Assembly (NCBI GenBank): GCA_016195265.1
Contig: JACPZW010000085.1
Location: 49,996-113,995 of the forward strand
Length of the DNA: 64,000 bases
Origin: Acidobacteriota bacterium
Lineage (GTDB): Bacteria > Acidobacteriota > Vicinamibacteria > Vicinamibacterales > CAVVIG01
Direction of reading: 5' to 3'
The notes below the pieces were generated by a model, which was not told where the DNA came from, ran no database searches, and worked only from the letters and a program-made list of their open reading frames with translations. Of this stretch, positions 8,325 through 16,206 are shown piece after piece (the stretch's first letter is position 1; each line of letters starts with the position of its first letter). The position numbers and the translations under genes are program-made.

Positions 8325-9299
8325 TTAGTACTTGATGCGATGGCAAAGTGTATTGCCGGGTGATGCGGCCAGTTCCGCCATCACGCTTGGCAGCGCGTCG
8401 AAGTTGCTCTCGCCGCTGATCAGGACATCGAGCGCCGGGTCCGCGAGTGACGCCAGCGCGAACTGCATCCGCCGCCGCGTGTCCCACCGCGCGCGCTGCG
8501 TCGTCGCGACGTGCCCCACCTGCGACGACTTCACGGTCAGCCGGCGCGCGTGAAATTCTGCGCCGAGCGCGACCGGCACGTTCCGATCGCCGTACCAGCT
8601 CATCTCGATGATCGTCGCCTCGAATCCGGCGGCCCGCAGCGCGACCGCGAGTCCGTCCGGCGACCCGCTCGCATGAATCACCACGTCGGCCTCGCGCGGC
8701 GCGGCGTCCGGCGACGCGAACCGCACGCCGAGCGCGCGCGCGATCGGCGCGCGCTGCGGGTTCACGTCCACGAGCTCGACGTCGCAGCCGTGCACGCGGC
8801 CGGCGAGCCACGCGACGAGGCAGCCGACCGTACCTGCGCCGACGACCACGACGCGATCGCCGACGTGCGGCCGCCCATCCCAGAGTCCGTTGATCGCGGT
8901 TTCGAGATTCGCGGCGAGCACCGCGCGCGCGGGCGGGACGTTGTCTGGCAGCACGTGGACCGCGCCGGCCGGCACGACGTAACGCGTCTGATGCGGGTAC
9001 AGCGCGAACACGTGACGGCCCGTCAACTCGCGCGGGCCGCGCTCGACCTGACCGACGCTCGCGTACCCGTACTTCACCGGCGCGGGAAACTCGCCGTCCT
9101 GAAACGGCGCGCGCATGCGCGTGTGCTCGCTCGGCGGCACGCGGCCCTGAAACACGAGCGCCTCGGTGCCGCGGCTGATGCCGCTGTAGCACGCGCGAAC
9201 GACGACGTCCGCCGGCGACGGGGCGGCGAGCGTCTCGCTGCGAATCTCGCCGCGTCCGGGAGCCGCGATCCAGAAGGCGCGCGCCTGGTCAGGTGCCAC
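8325..9299 (-). CDS. MDR-family zinc-type alcohol dehydrogenase
   Basis: 324 residues, GTG start at 9299. It has the medium-chain dehydrogenase layout: an N-terminal GroES-like half with VRACYSGISRGTEALVFQGR, a central Rossmann motif VVVVGAGTVGCLVAWLAG (about 145-162), and a C-terminal closing region. The GISRGTE form is typical of the BchC-like branch rather than classical alcohol dehydrogenases, which carry a fuller set of zinc Cys residues. It would oxidise or reduce a hydroxyl of an unknown intermediate with NAD(P). It heads the minus-strand operon and is divergent from the phosphatidyltransferase-sulfatase gene, whose ATG is only 15 bases away. Confidence 0.85.
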   Translation of the reverse strand: MAPDQARAFWIAAPGRGEIRSETLAAPSPADVVVRACYSGISRGTEALVFQGRVPPSEHTRMRAPFQDGEFPAPVKYGYASVGQVERGPRELTGRHVFALYPHQTRYVVPAGAVHVLPDNVPPARAVLAANLETAINGLWDGRPHVGDRVVVVGAGTVGCLVAWLAGRVHGCDVELVDVNPQRAPIARALGVRFASPDAAPREADVVIHASGSPDGLAVALRAAGFEATIIEMSWYGDRNVPVALGAEFHARRLTVKSSQVGHVATTQRARWDTRRRMQFALASLADPALDVLISGESNFDALPSVMAELAASPGNTLCHRIKY

Positions 9300-9314
9300 G
9301 AGTCAAACGATACA

Positions 9315-11489
9315 ATGAACCTTCTGAAACCTGGCAACCTTGTCACGGCCGTCCGCGCGGCGCTGACCGCCGGCATCGCGGTCGCACTGCTCCAGCCGCA
9401 CACCGATCCCATCGTGTGGACCGTCGTCGCCGCCGCCGTGCTCGTGACGGCGCTCGACGGCGTGGACGGCTGGATCGCGCGGCGCACCGGCACGGTGTCC
9501 GCGTTCGGCGCACGGTTCGACATGGAAGTGGACAGCGCGCTGATCCTCGTTCTCTCGATCCTCGCGTGGCAATACGAGAAAGCCGGGGCGTGGGTGATCC
9601 TCTCCGGACTGCTCCGCTACCTCTTCGTCGCCGCCGGCTGGCAGTGGACGTGGCTCCAGCAGCCGCTCTTCCCCAGCCGCCGGCGTCAGACGATCTGCGT
9701 CGTCCAGGTCGTAGGGTTGATTGCGACGGTCTCGCCGGTCGTCACGCCGCCGACCAGCATCGCGATTGCGGCGACGGCACTGGCCGTGCTCTTTGTTTCA
9801 TTCGCTATCGACACGATCTGGCTGATGGGCCGACCAAGGTCGGCCCCTACCGCGGATTTGGGCCGAGCAAGCTCGGCCCCTGCGCCGGATATCGTCGGGC
9901 CCGGGCAGCGCTGGGGGACACTCGCGGTCGCCGTCGCGTTGCTGAACGTGTCGCTCGCGTTCGACAATCTCTGGCCGACACCTGCGATCACGTGGCTTGG
10001 GTGTCTGTCGATCGAGTTCGCCGTCTGCATTCTTCTATTGATCGTCGTGCGCCAATTCGTCGCGCCACCGTCGCGCGCGGCGATCGGCTGGCTGAGCGCG
10101 ATCTGGCTGGTGCTGGTCCTCGGCCGGTACGCCGACGTCACCGCGCCCGCACTCTACGGCCGCGACATCAATCTGTACTGGGACCTGCGGTTCATCCCCG
10201 ACGTGGCCGCGATGGTGATCCGGGCGGCGCCCGCCTGGCTGATTCTGCTCGCGTGTGTCGTGGCGGCGCTCGTGGTCCTGCTGCTCTATGGGATTCTCCG
10301 GGCGGCGATCGCCCGACTCGCCCGCGCCATGGAGCAGCCGCACGAGCGTCGCGCACTCGCGGTCCTCGCGCTCGCGATGGGCGTGCTCTTCGCCGTCCGG
10401 CCCACCCCGCCGCTGCAGGACGATCCGCACGTGCTGACGTTCTCCGCACCCGTGACCGCCGTCTACGCGCGGCAGGCGCGGCTCGTCTTCCAGGCCGTCA
10501 CCGGATCGCGCGCGATCGCACCGAGCCCATCGATGGCTTCGGATCTCGCGCTCGTGGACGGCGCGGACGTCTTCCTCATCTTCATCGAGTCGTACGGCGC
10601 CGTCAGCTGGGATCGGCCGGCGTTCGCCGCCTCGCTCGCCGACAGCCGCCGTCAGTTCGACGGCGCCATCCACGCGACGGGACGCGACGTCGTTTCCGCG
10701 TTCGTCGAGTCGCCGACGTTCGGCGGATCGTCGTGGCTGGCGCACATCAGCCTGATGTCCGGCGTCGAAGTCCGCGATCCGGAAACGAACGCGCTGCTGA
10801 TGACGAAGCCGCGCGACACGGTGGTCACCGCGTTCAAGCGCCGCGGCTTCCGCACCGTCGCGTTGATGCCCGGGCTGAAACAGCAGTGGCCGGAGGGCGT
10901 GTTCTACAAGTTCGACGACATCTACAACGCGGACCGGCTGAAATATCGCGGACCCGGGTTCGGCTGGTTCACGATTCCCGATCAGTTTTCGATCGCGAGC
11001 CTTGACGCCGCCGAGGTGGCGCGGCCGGCGCGCGCGCCGCTCTTCGTGTTCTATCCCACGATCAGCACGCACTTTCCGTTCAGCCCGACGCCGCCGTATC
11101 AGCCCGACTGGCCGCGCGTGCTGACCGCGGATCCGTTCACGGAGGCAGAGGTTGACGACGCGTACTCGACCCAGCCCGACTGGCTGGACTTCGGGCCGGG
11201 CTATGTCGCCGCGCTGACGTACGACTTTGCGGCGATCGGCGGATATCTGACGCGGCGACCCGAGAAAGATGTCGTGATGATTCTGCTCGGCGACCACCAG
11301 CCGCCCGCGGCCGTGAGCCGCGAGGGCGCGCCGTGGGACGTGCCGGTGCACGTCATCGCGAGCCGTCCGGCCGTGCTCGACGCGCTGGTCGCGCGCGGGT
11401 TTCATCGCGGCCTCTCGCCCGAGCGGCCGACGCTCAGCAAGATGCACGCGTTGCTGCCGACCTTGCTGAGTGCGTTTGGATCGAAGTGA
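9315..11489 (+). CDS. CDP-alcohol phosphatidyltransferase fused to sulfatase/LtaS-like domain
   Basis: 724 residues from the ATG at 9315; the frame extends to 8511 only as antisense of the dehydrogenase. Residues 1-165 are a membrane CDP-alcohol phosphatidyltransferase with an intact motif: D-GV-DG-WI-AR, then G-ARF-D-MEV-D in GAFGARFDMEVD form. Residues 171-190 come from two palindromic repeats. Further transmembrane segments follow, then a periplasmic alkaline-phosphatase/sulfatase-fold domain (from about 410): DVFLIFIESYG, SPTFGGSSWLAHISLMSG with a candidate catalytic Thr, and LLGDHQPPA. Such domains hydrolyse or transfer phospho-groups, as in lipoteichoic acid synthase. The fusion suggests that a phospholipid headgroup is attached and then processed. 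Confidence 0.85.
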   Translation: MNLLKPGNLVTAVRAALTAGIAVALLQPHTDPIVWTVVAAAVLVTALDGVDGWIARRTGTVSAFGARFDMEVDSALILVLSILAWQYEKAGAWVILSGLLRYLFVAAGWQWTWLQQPLFPSRRRQTICVVQVVGLIATVSPVVTPPTSIAIAATALAVLFVSFAIDTIWLMGRPRSAPTADLGRASSAPAPDIVGPGQRWGTLAVAVALLNVSLAFDNLWPTPAITWLGCLSIEFAVCILLLIVVRQFVAPPSRAAIGWLSAIWLVLVLGRYADVTAPALYGRDINLYWDLRFIPDVAAMVIRAAPAWLILLACVVAALVVLLLYGILRAAIARLARAMEQPHERRALAVLALAMGVLFAVRPTPPLQDDPHVLTFSAPVTAVYARQARLVFQAVTGSRAIAPSPSMASDLALVDGADVFLIFIESYGAVSWDRPAFAASLADSRRQFDGAIHATGRDVVSAFVESPTFGGSSWLAHISLMSGVEVRDPETNALLMTKPRDTVVTAFKRRGFRTVALMPGLKQQWPEGVFYKFDDIYNADRLKYRGPGFGWFTIPDQFSIASLDAAEVARPARAPLFVFYPTISTHFPFSPTPPYQPDWPRVLTADPFTEAEVDDAYSTQPDWLDFGPGYVAALTYDFAAIGGYLTRRPEKDVVMILLGDHQPPAAVSREGAPWDVPVHVIASRPAVLDALVARGFHRGLSPERPTLSKMHALLPTLLSAFGSK
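9827..9882. repeat. Two GGGCCGA-type palindromes in frame inside coding sequence
   Basis: GGGCCGACC/AA/GGTCGGCCC followed by CTAC (9827-9850) and GGGCCGAGC/AA/GCTCGGCCC followed by CTG (9860-9882). They encode about residues 171-190 of the fusion protein (RPRSAPTADLGRASSAPAP), between a transmembrane helix and the next segment. The CTAC end shows the same GTAG-plus-hairpin plan as the GGCGGGTCC REPs, with a different stem. Confidence 0.75.
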
Positions 11490-11513
11490 GGAGTAGGGCG
11501 GGTTGAGTGACGT

Positions 11514-11571
11514 GTAGGCCGGGTCCTTTCGGACCCGGCATGACCGGCGGGTCCAGAAGGACCCGCCCTAC
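11514..11571. repeat. REPIN (inverted REP pair)
   Basis: The forward REP GTAG-GCCGGGTCC-TTTC-GGACCCGGC is at 11514-11539 and the inverse REP ends in CTAC at 11546-11571, with a partial copy near 11493. It separates the convergent phosphatidyltransferase-sulfatase and PEGA genes. The TAG of the second element is the PEGA gene's stop codon. Confidence 0.85.
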
Positions 11572-12695
11572 ATATCAATAACGAGCGGTTTCGTCGTGAC
11601 GATGACCGACCGCTGCCGCTGCTCGCCGCTGGCGTACTTCAGCAGCAGGGCGTGCGTGCCGAGATCGACGGAGACGTCAACCGGCGTGTCGCCGATCAGC
11701 GCGCCATCCAGCCACACCTGAGCCGCCGAGTCCGACGTCACGGTCATCGTCGATTTCGGCGGCACAATCGACAGCGGCGCGGTGTCGCCCGGCCTGATCT
11801 CGACGTGCCGCGTGTCCTCGTAGGCCAGCGCGCGATTCTCGATCCGGAGATCGTGCGGCCCGGGCGCGAGCAGCACCTGATGCTTTTCGTCCACGGTGAT
11901 GGCACGGCCTCGCTCGCTGACCGTGACGTCGAAGGGCGAGTACAGCGTCAGCCAGCCAGGGTAGATGGATTCGGCCAGCTCCTGTGAGTCGCCGCCCGCG
12001 ATCTTGACGGTTTCTTCCACCGTGCCGTCGGTGTTCTGGAACACCACCGAGTGGGATCCGACGTGGAGATCCTCGATGAGCAGCGGCGTCACGCCCCGCG
12101 GCTTGCCGTCCACGATGACGCGGGCCGGCGCCGGCGCGGCGGTGACGTGCAGCTGTCCCGTCGACGCGCTGATCGCTTTCGCCGGCGGCGGCGTGAGGAC
12201 GGCGGCGGCGCGGACCTTCGCCGCCGTCTGCGTCTGCATGGCCGCCTGCCAGTATTCACGCGCGAGCATCGCGACGACGATCAGAGACGTGACGGCCGCG
12301 AACGCCGTGGACATTCGCCAGACGAGCGTGAGCACGGGCGCGGGATTGAATCTGACAGACCGCGCGATCTCCGGCAGCATGCGGAGGGCGTCGATGACGA
12401 CGGTGACCATGTGCGGCGGGGCCTTTGAACCCGCCGCGATGGTGACGTAGGGCGAGTCCTTTGGACCCGCCGCGATGGTGACGTAGGGCGGGTCCTTTGG
12501 ACCCGCCGCGATGGTGACGTAGGGCGGGTCCTTTGGACCCGCCGCGACTGCCGGGTCCAGAAGGACCCGGCCTACTTCTACGTCGGCGACGACGGTCCAG
12601 GCCGCGCGGCGCGCGCGCACCCAGCTCGCGGCGGCGTACGCCGCTGCACGCACGTGCGCCCGGCGATTGATCATCACGGGTGACGGCGGCTGCAA
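11568..12695 (-). CDS. Membrane-anchored PEGA-domain protein with REP-encoded segment
   Basis: 375 residues from a TTG at 12695; an in-frame ATG at 12674 is an equally plausible start, and neither has a clear Shine-Dalgarno sequence. After a basic N-terminus come residues 41-95, encoded by a REP array and containing a 12-residue repeat AAGPKDPPYVTI. One transmembrane helix lies near 128-145 (AFAAVTSLIVVAMLA). The outer part holds two PEGA-type modules: APARVIVDGKPRGVTPLLIE and AAQVWLDGALIGDTPVDV. PEGA domains are surface or cell-wall-linked beta folds; a structural role is inferred. The stop codon is the TAG of a REP. Confidence 0.75.
   Translation of the reverse strand: MQPPSPVMINRRAHVRAAAYAAASWVRARRAAWTVVADVEVGRVLLDPAVAAGPKDPPYVTIAAGPKDPPYVTIAAGPKDSPYVTIAAGSKAPPHMVTVVIDALRMLPEIARSVRFNPAPVLTLVWRMSTAFAAVTSLIVVAMLAREYWQAAMQTQTAAKVRAAAVLTPPPAKAISASTGQLHVTAAPAPARVIVDGKPRGVTPLLIEDLHVGSHSVVFQNTDGTVEETVKIAGGDSQELAESIYPGWLTLYSPFDVTVSERGRAITVDEKHQVLLAPGPHDLRIENRALAYEDTRHVEIRPGDTAPLSIVPPKSTMTVTSDSAAQVWLDGALIGDTPVDVSVDLGTHALLLKYASGEQRQRSVIVTTKPLVIDM
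12411..12575. repeat. 36-bp tandem REP array plus inverse REP, inside coding sequence
   Basis: Three GTAG starts at 12447, 12483 and 12519 are exactly 36 bases apart, with a degenerate copy starting at 12411 (GTGC for GTAG). Each unit is a REP plus a short spacer ending GCGATGGTGAC. An inverse REP ending in CTAC (12550-12575) closes the array. Because 36 is a multiple of three, every copy adds 12 residues in frame to the PEGA protein. Confidence 0.9.
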
Positions 12696-12863
12696 GAGCT
12701 AAACCAGAGACGCTTTTCGCGGATGTTCAATGGCGTGGACGGGCCGCAAAAACCGTGAGACAGAATCGTGATCGCGCTTACAGGATCTGACGCGCAGGAG
12801 GTTGCAACCGGCATGAATCCGGAAGAAAACCGCTGAGGGCCTTGGCGTTGGCCTTGCACTTTC

Positions 12864-14408
12864 ATGAGTGTCATTTCCCCTGAAGCCGTGATCCGCAAGC
12901 CCGTCGAAGACATCAAGCGCGATCACCCCGGCGCCGCCACGGGCGACCTGGACGAGCTGCGCCACGCGCTGACCGCGCGCCTCTCGGCCCTCGAAGCCGC
13001 GCTCGCGGATCCCGGTCAGAGCGCTGTGCTCGAACGCCTGACAATCGATCTCGCGCGCGTCGCGACGGCCGAGGCCGAAGCATCCGCCGCTCAGGCCTGG
13101 GCGGACGCGGCCGCGAAAGTACGCGACCACGCCGTGACGCTCCGCGAGACCGCAGCGGCGCTGGACGCGGAGCGCGCGTCCACTGCCGCGCTGCAGCGCG
13201 ATCTCGGCCGGCTCCGGACGGCCTACGAAGCCGAGTGCGGAACCGTCGCGCAGCTGAGGCGCGATCTGGCCGCCGCCCACACCGCGAGCAAGGGCGAGCG
13301 TGACGCGGCCGCGCAGGCCGCCGCGACGATCGCGCGCCTGCGGCAGGACCTCGACGGCGTCCAGCGCGCGGCCAAGGTCAGAATCGCCGAGCTCGAAGGC
13401 GCGTCGGCGCGCTCCACGGCCGAGTCCAACCGGCACGTTGCGGAAATGGACGCGCTCAAGGCGGAACTCGAGGCGAGCCGCGAGGCCACGGCCGCCGCCG
13501 AAGTTGACGCCCGCGCGCGTTACGACGCGCGGCTCGACAGCGATCGCGCGCAATTCGCAGAGCGCCTCGCGGACGCCCGCGCGCACATCGAGGAGCGCCT
13601 CGAGGAGGCCCGCACGCAGCTTGACGGCCGAGTTGCGAACGCGCAGGCGCCGCTGAACGGGCGCATTTGCGATCTCGAACTCGAGCTCGCGGCGGTTCAG
13701 AGCGCGGCGACGGCGAGAATCGCGGACGTGGAGAAGTCGGCGGACGGCTTCAGAATCGCCGCGGACCGGCTCAGAGACGATGTCGATCGTGCCAGGGGCG
13801 ACGCGGACCGCGTCAAGAGCGACGCGGACCGCGTCAAAGAAGTCGCGCACCGCCTGACGGAGGAACTGGAAGCGGCGCGCTCCTCCGCCAGAGCCGCTGA
13901 GGCGGAGGCCGAAGCGCGATACGAACACGCGCGCGAGCAGGCCGACCGGCGCATCCTGGATCTGGAGCTCGAAATCGACGAGCGCAACCGCGAAATCAGG
14001 AAGCGCGACGCCGCCTACGTCGTCGACCCTGGACCCGAGGCCAAGCCCGTATTCACGACTGATCAGGAGCCCGAGCCGCCGGTCGATTATCAGCCGGCGC
14101 GCCGCGCGAAGCGGGTCGCCTTCGAGGACGTCGAGGTCCTGATCGACGAAGACACCGTCGTGCTCGTGAACCTGTCCACTGGCGGCGCGCAGGTGCTGTC
14201 ACCGCGCGCGCTGCGGCCCAATCGCGTGCTGACCGTTCAGCTGGCCGGCGGCGAGCGTCCCGTGTCCTGCGCCAGCGCCGTCGTGTGGGCGCGGCTCGAG
14301 CCGACGCACGGATCGCTCATGTACCGCGCGGGGATGGCGTTTCTCGAAGTCGACGAACGGGCGGTGGAGGAGTTTCTGACGAGGTATGAGAGTGGAATTA
14401 GGAATTAG
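12864..14408 (+). CDS. Long coiled-coil protein with C-terminal PilZ domain
   Basis: 514 residues. About residues 30-385 are Ala/Glu/Arg-rich heptad sequence predicted as coiled coil. Within it is a local repeat DRVKSDADRVKE around 305-330. About residues 410-505 form a PilZ-like domain with RRAKR and NLSTGGAQV, matching the RxxxR and (D/N)xSxxG c-di-GMP-binding motifs. PilZ proteins respond to cyclic di-GMP in motility and exopolysaccharide control. Coupling to a coiled coil suggests a scaffold role, for example near the pilus machinery (inference). There is no signal peptide, so it is probably cytoplasmic. It converges with the next gene across a 15-base gap. Confidence 0.8.
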   Translation: MSVISPEAVIRKPVEDIKRDHPGAATGDLDELRHALTARLSALEAALADPGQSAVLERLTIDLARVATAEAEASAAQAWADAAAKVRDHAVTLRETAAALDAERASTAALQRDLGRLRTAYEAECGTVAQLRRDLAAAHTASKGERDAAAQAAATIARLRQDLDGVQRAAKVRIAELEGASARSTAESNRHVAEMDALKAELEASREATAAAEVDARARYDARLDSDRAQFAERLADARAHIEERLEEARTQLDGRVANAQAPLNGRICDLELELAAVQSAATARIADVEKSADGFRIAADRLRDDVDRARGDADRVKSDADRVKEVAHRLTEELEAARSSARAAEAEAEARYEHAREQADRRILDLELEIDERNREIRKRDAAYVVDPGPEAKPVFTTDQEPEPPVDYQPARRAKRVAFEDVEVLIDEDTVVLVNLSTGGAQVLSPRALRPNRVLTVQLAGGERPVSCASAVVWARLEPTHGSLMYRAGMAFLEVDERAVEEFLTRYESGIRN

Positions 14409-14429
14409 TTTAATTCTTCATTCCTAATT
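14396..14429. terminator. Possible bidirectional hairpin between convergent genes
   Basis: AATTAGGAAT (14396-14405) pairs perfectly with ATTCCTAATT (14420-14429) across a 14-base loop. The arms overlap both stop codons, of the PilZ gene (14406-14408 is in the loop edge) and of the secreted protein (14424). The stretch is strikingly AT-rich for this genome. There is no strong T-run, so Rho-independent activity is uncertain. Confidence 0.4.
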
Positions 14430-14924
14430 TCGGTTGTACACCAACACCCTCGTCGTCGACTGGCCGCCGGACTCGAGATCGCGCACGATCGTCAGCGTCG
14501 TCCCGCTGAGCGTCAGCTGATCGCGGCCCCAGTTCATTCCCTGCTTGTAGTGCAGGTGCAGCTTCGCGCCGTCCCAGTGCGCGCGGCTCTTGAACGCCAT
14601 CACGTCGCCCGGCGGCAGCTCCGTCGTCTTGTCGTCGAGCGTGTAGACGATCTTCTTGCCGCCAATCTCCACGATCAGCGATGACGCCGCCTGCGCGATC
14701 GTGATCGTGTCGGGCGCCGGCACGAGCATCGTGTCGGCGTATGGCCCACCGATGCCGCCGCCGGCCGCGCCGCGGCCGCGGCCCGCGGGCGCCGGCGGAT
14801 CGACGGACGCGATCTTCCACGTCCCCGTGAAATTCGTCACATTCGCCGTGCCCTGCGCCGGCGTCACGGCCGGGACCACGACGATGAGCGCGAGTAGTAG
14901 CAACAGGCGTGATTCGGTCATCAA
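14424..14924 (-). CDS. Secreted protein of unknown function, lipocalin-like
   Basis: 166 residues. A signal peptide (SRLLLLLALIVVVPAVTPAQ) precedes TNFTGTWKIAS, a start common in small secreted lipocalin-like or extracellular beta-sheet proteins. A Gly/Arg-rich insert (AGRGRGAAGGGIGG) sits near residue 50. The rest is alternating strands (TLDDKTTELPPGDVMAFKSR, GTTLTIVRDL). No catalytic motif is visible. It may be co-transcribed with the upstream beta-propeller gene, which ends 64 bases before its start. Confidence 0.7.
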   Translation of the reverse strand: MMTESRLLLLLALIVVVPAVTPAQGTANVTNFTGTWKIASVDPPAPAGRGRGAAGGGIGGPYADTMLVPAPDTITIAQAASSLIVEIGGKKIVYTLDDKTTELPPGDVMAFKSRAHWDGAKLHLHYKQGMNWGRDQLTLSGTTLTIVRDLESGGQSTTRVLVYNRN

Positions 14925-14988
14925 CGTAGCACCTTCCGGATCCGGAGAGCCCTCAGCCCTTTGCCCTGAGCCCTTGTGGCGATCTCAT

Positions 14989-16122
14989 TCATTGCGCCGC
15001 CGTTGACGCGCTCTTCGGCGTCAGCGGCTGCGGTCTGTAGATGTGCGACGGATCCGCGCCGGCGCGCGGCTTGAACTTCTGCGATCGCCCGCCGAACACT
15101 TCCGCGGTGTAGAGATTGCCGTCGGTGTCGGCGGAATACTCGTGAACGGCCCAGAAGAGTCCCGGCGTCGTGCCGTGCGTGCCCCACGCGTACAGCAGAT
15201 GACCCTGCAGGTCGTACTTGAGGAACTTGTCCAGCGGCCCCGAGAACACCCACAGGAACCCGTCGTCGCTGACGCGGATGTGGTACGGCTGCTGGATGTT
15301 GGGGAACTGGTCGAGGTACTTGCCGTTCTCGTCGAACACCTGGATGCGGTTGTTCGCGCGATCGGCGACGTAGACGCGGCGGTTCTTGTCGATCGTGATC
15401 GAGTGCGGCGTCTGCAGCTGGCCGTTGCCCGTGCCGCGCGTGCCCCACATCATCTGGAACTTGCCGTTCTTGTCGAACTTGGCGACACGCGTGTTGCCGT
15501 AGCCGTCGCTGATAAAGAAGGTCCCGTCGGGCAGCCACGCGATGTCCGTCGGGCGCTTGAAATGGGTGCCGTCGTTGCCCGCTTCGTCGCGTTCGCCGAG
15601 CGTCATCAGCAGTTTCTTGCCGTCGTTGCTGAACTTCCAGATCTGATGATGGATGTCGTCGATCACCCAGACGTTGTGCTCGGGATCGTACGGGCTCATC
15701 GTGACCGAGTGCGGGCCGCGGCCGTCGGCGAACAGATGGTCCCACTGCGTCCACGACTCAACGGCCTTGCCGTTGCCGTCCACGACGACGATGCAATTGC
15801 GAAACTCCGGCGTGGGCGTCGTCGCCTGTTCGCCGAACGAGCCCCAGAAGCCCGTGAAGCCGAACGGCAGATCCTTCGGCAGCTTCAGCTCGCCGCGATT
15901 CGCGACGAAAATGCGGTTCGGCGACTCGGCGAACACGCCGCCGGTCGATCCCCAGATGTAGCCGGGCTTCGCGTAGGCGAGCGGCTGCGGCCAGTTCGCG
16001 ACGACGTCGTACGGGCCGGTACGATCGTCGCCGCCTTTTTCCTGAAGCAGCGCGGGCCCTGTTGAAGATGTCAGTGAACCGACGGCCGCGACGGCGGCGA
16101 GGGAGAGAAAGAATGTCTTCAT
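14989..16122 (-). CDS. Secreted NHL-repeat beta-propeller protein
   Basis: 377 residues with an N-terminal signal peptide (MKTFFLSLAAVAAVGSLTSS). NHL-type blades repeat through the protein: GPHSVTMSPYDPEHNVWVID, RPTDIAWLPDGTFFISDGYG, TPHSITIDKNRRVYVADRAN and QPYHIRVSDDGFLWVFSG. The closest known architecture is six-bladed NHL propellers related to peptidylglycine amidating lyases, but no lyase residues can be confirmed by eye. A similar gene lies at 39109-40155, so this is a paralogous pair. It is probably periplasmic or extracellular. Confidence 0.8.
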   Translation of the reverse strand: MKTFFLSLAAVAAVGSLTSSTGPALLQEKGGDDRTGPYDVVANWPQPLAYAKPGYIWGSTGGVFAESPNRIFVANRGELKLPKDLPFGFTGFWGSFGEQATTPTPEFRNCIVVVDGNGKAVESWTQWDHLFADGRGPHSVTMSPYDPEHNVWVIDDIHHQIWKFSNDGKKLLMTLGERDEAGNDGTHFKRPTDIAWLPDGTFFISDGYGNTRVAKFDKNGKFQMMWGTRGTGNGQLQTPHSITIDKNRRVYVADRANNRIQVFDENGKYLDQFPNIQQPYHIRVSDDGFLWVFSGPLDKFLKYDLQGHLLYAWGTHGTTPGLFWAVHEYSADTDGNLYTAEVFGGRSQKFKPRAGADPSHIYRPQPLTPKSASTAAQ

Positions 16123-16206
16123 GGCGGATGGATTCTATACCCGGTCAGCGATCCGGCGCCCGGTCCCGTCTAAACTAGACGCGGGCTTGGATATAGTCTC
16201 TCCGCC

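Noticed and set aside
8511..9314. N-terminal extension of the phosphatidyltransferase-sulfatase frame
   Set aside because: Antisense to the dehydrogenase; the hydrophobic phosphatidyltransferase domain begins at the ATG at 9315.
10035..11447. 470-residue minus-strand frame
   Set aside because: Arg/His-rich shadow of the sulfatase domain with no recognisable motif.
12411..12575. CRISPR array
   Set aside because: Units are palindromic REPs with constant spacers; there are no variable spacers and no cas genes.
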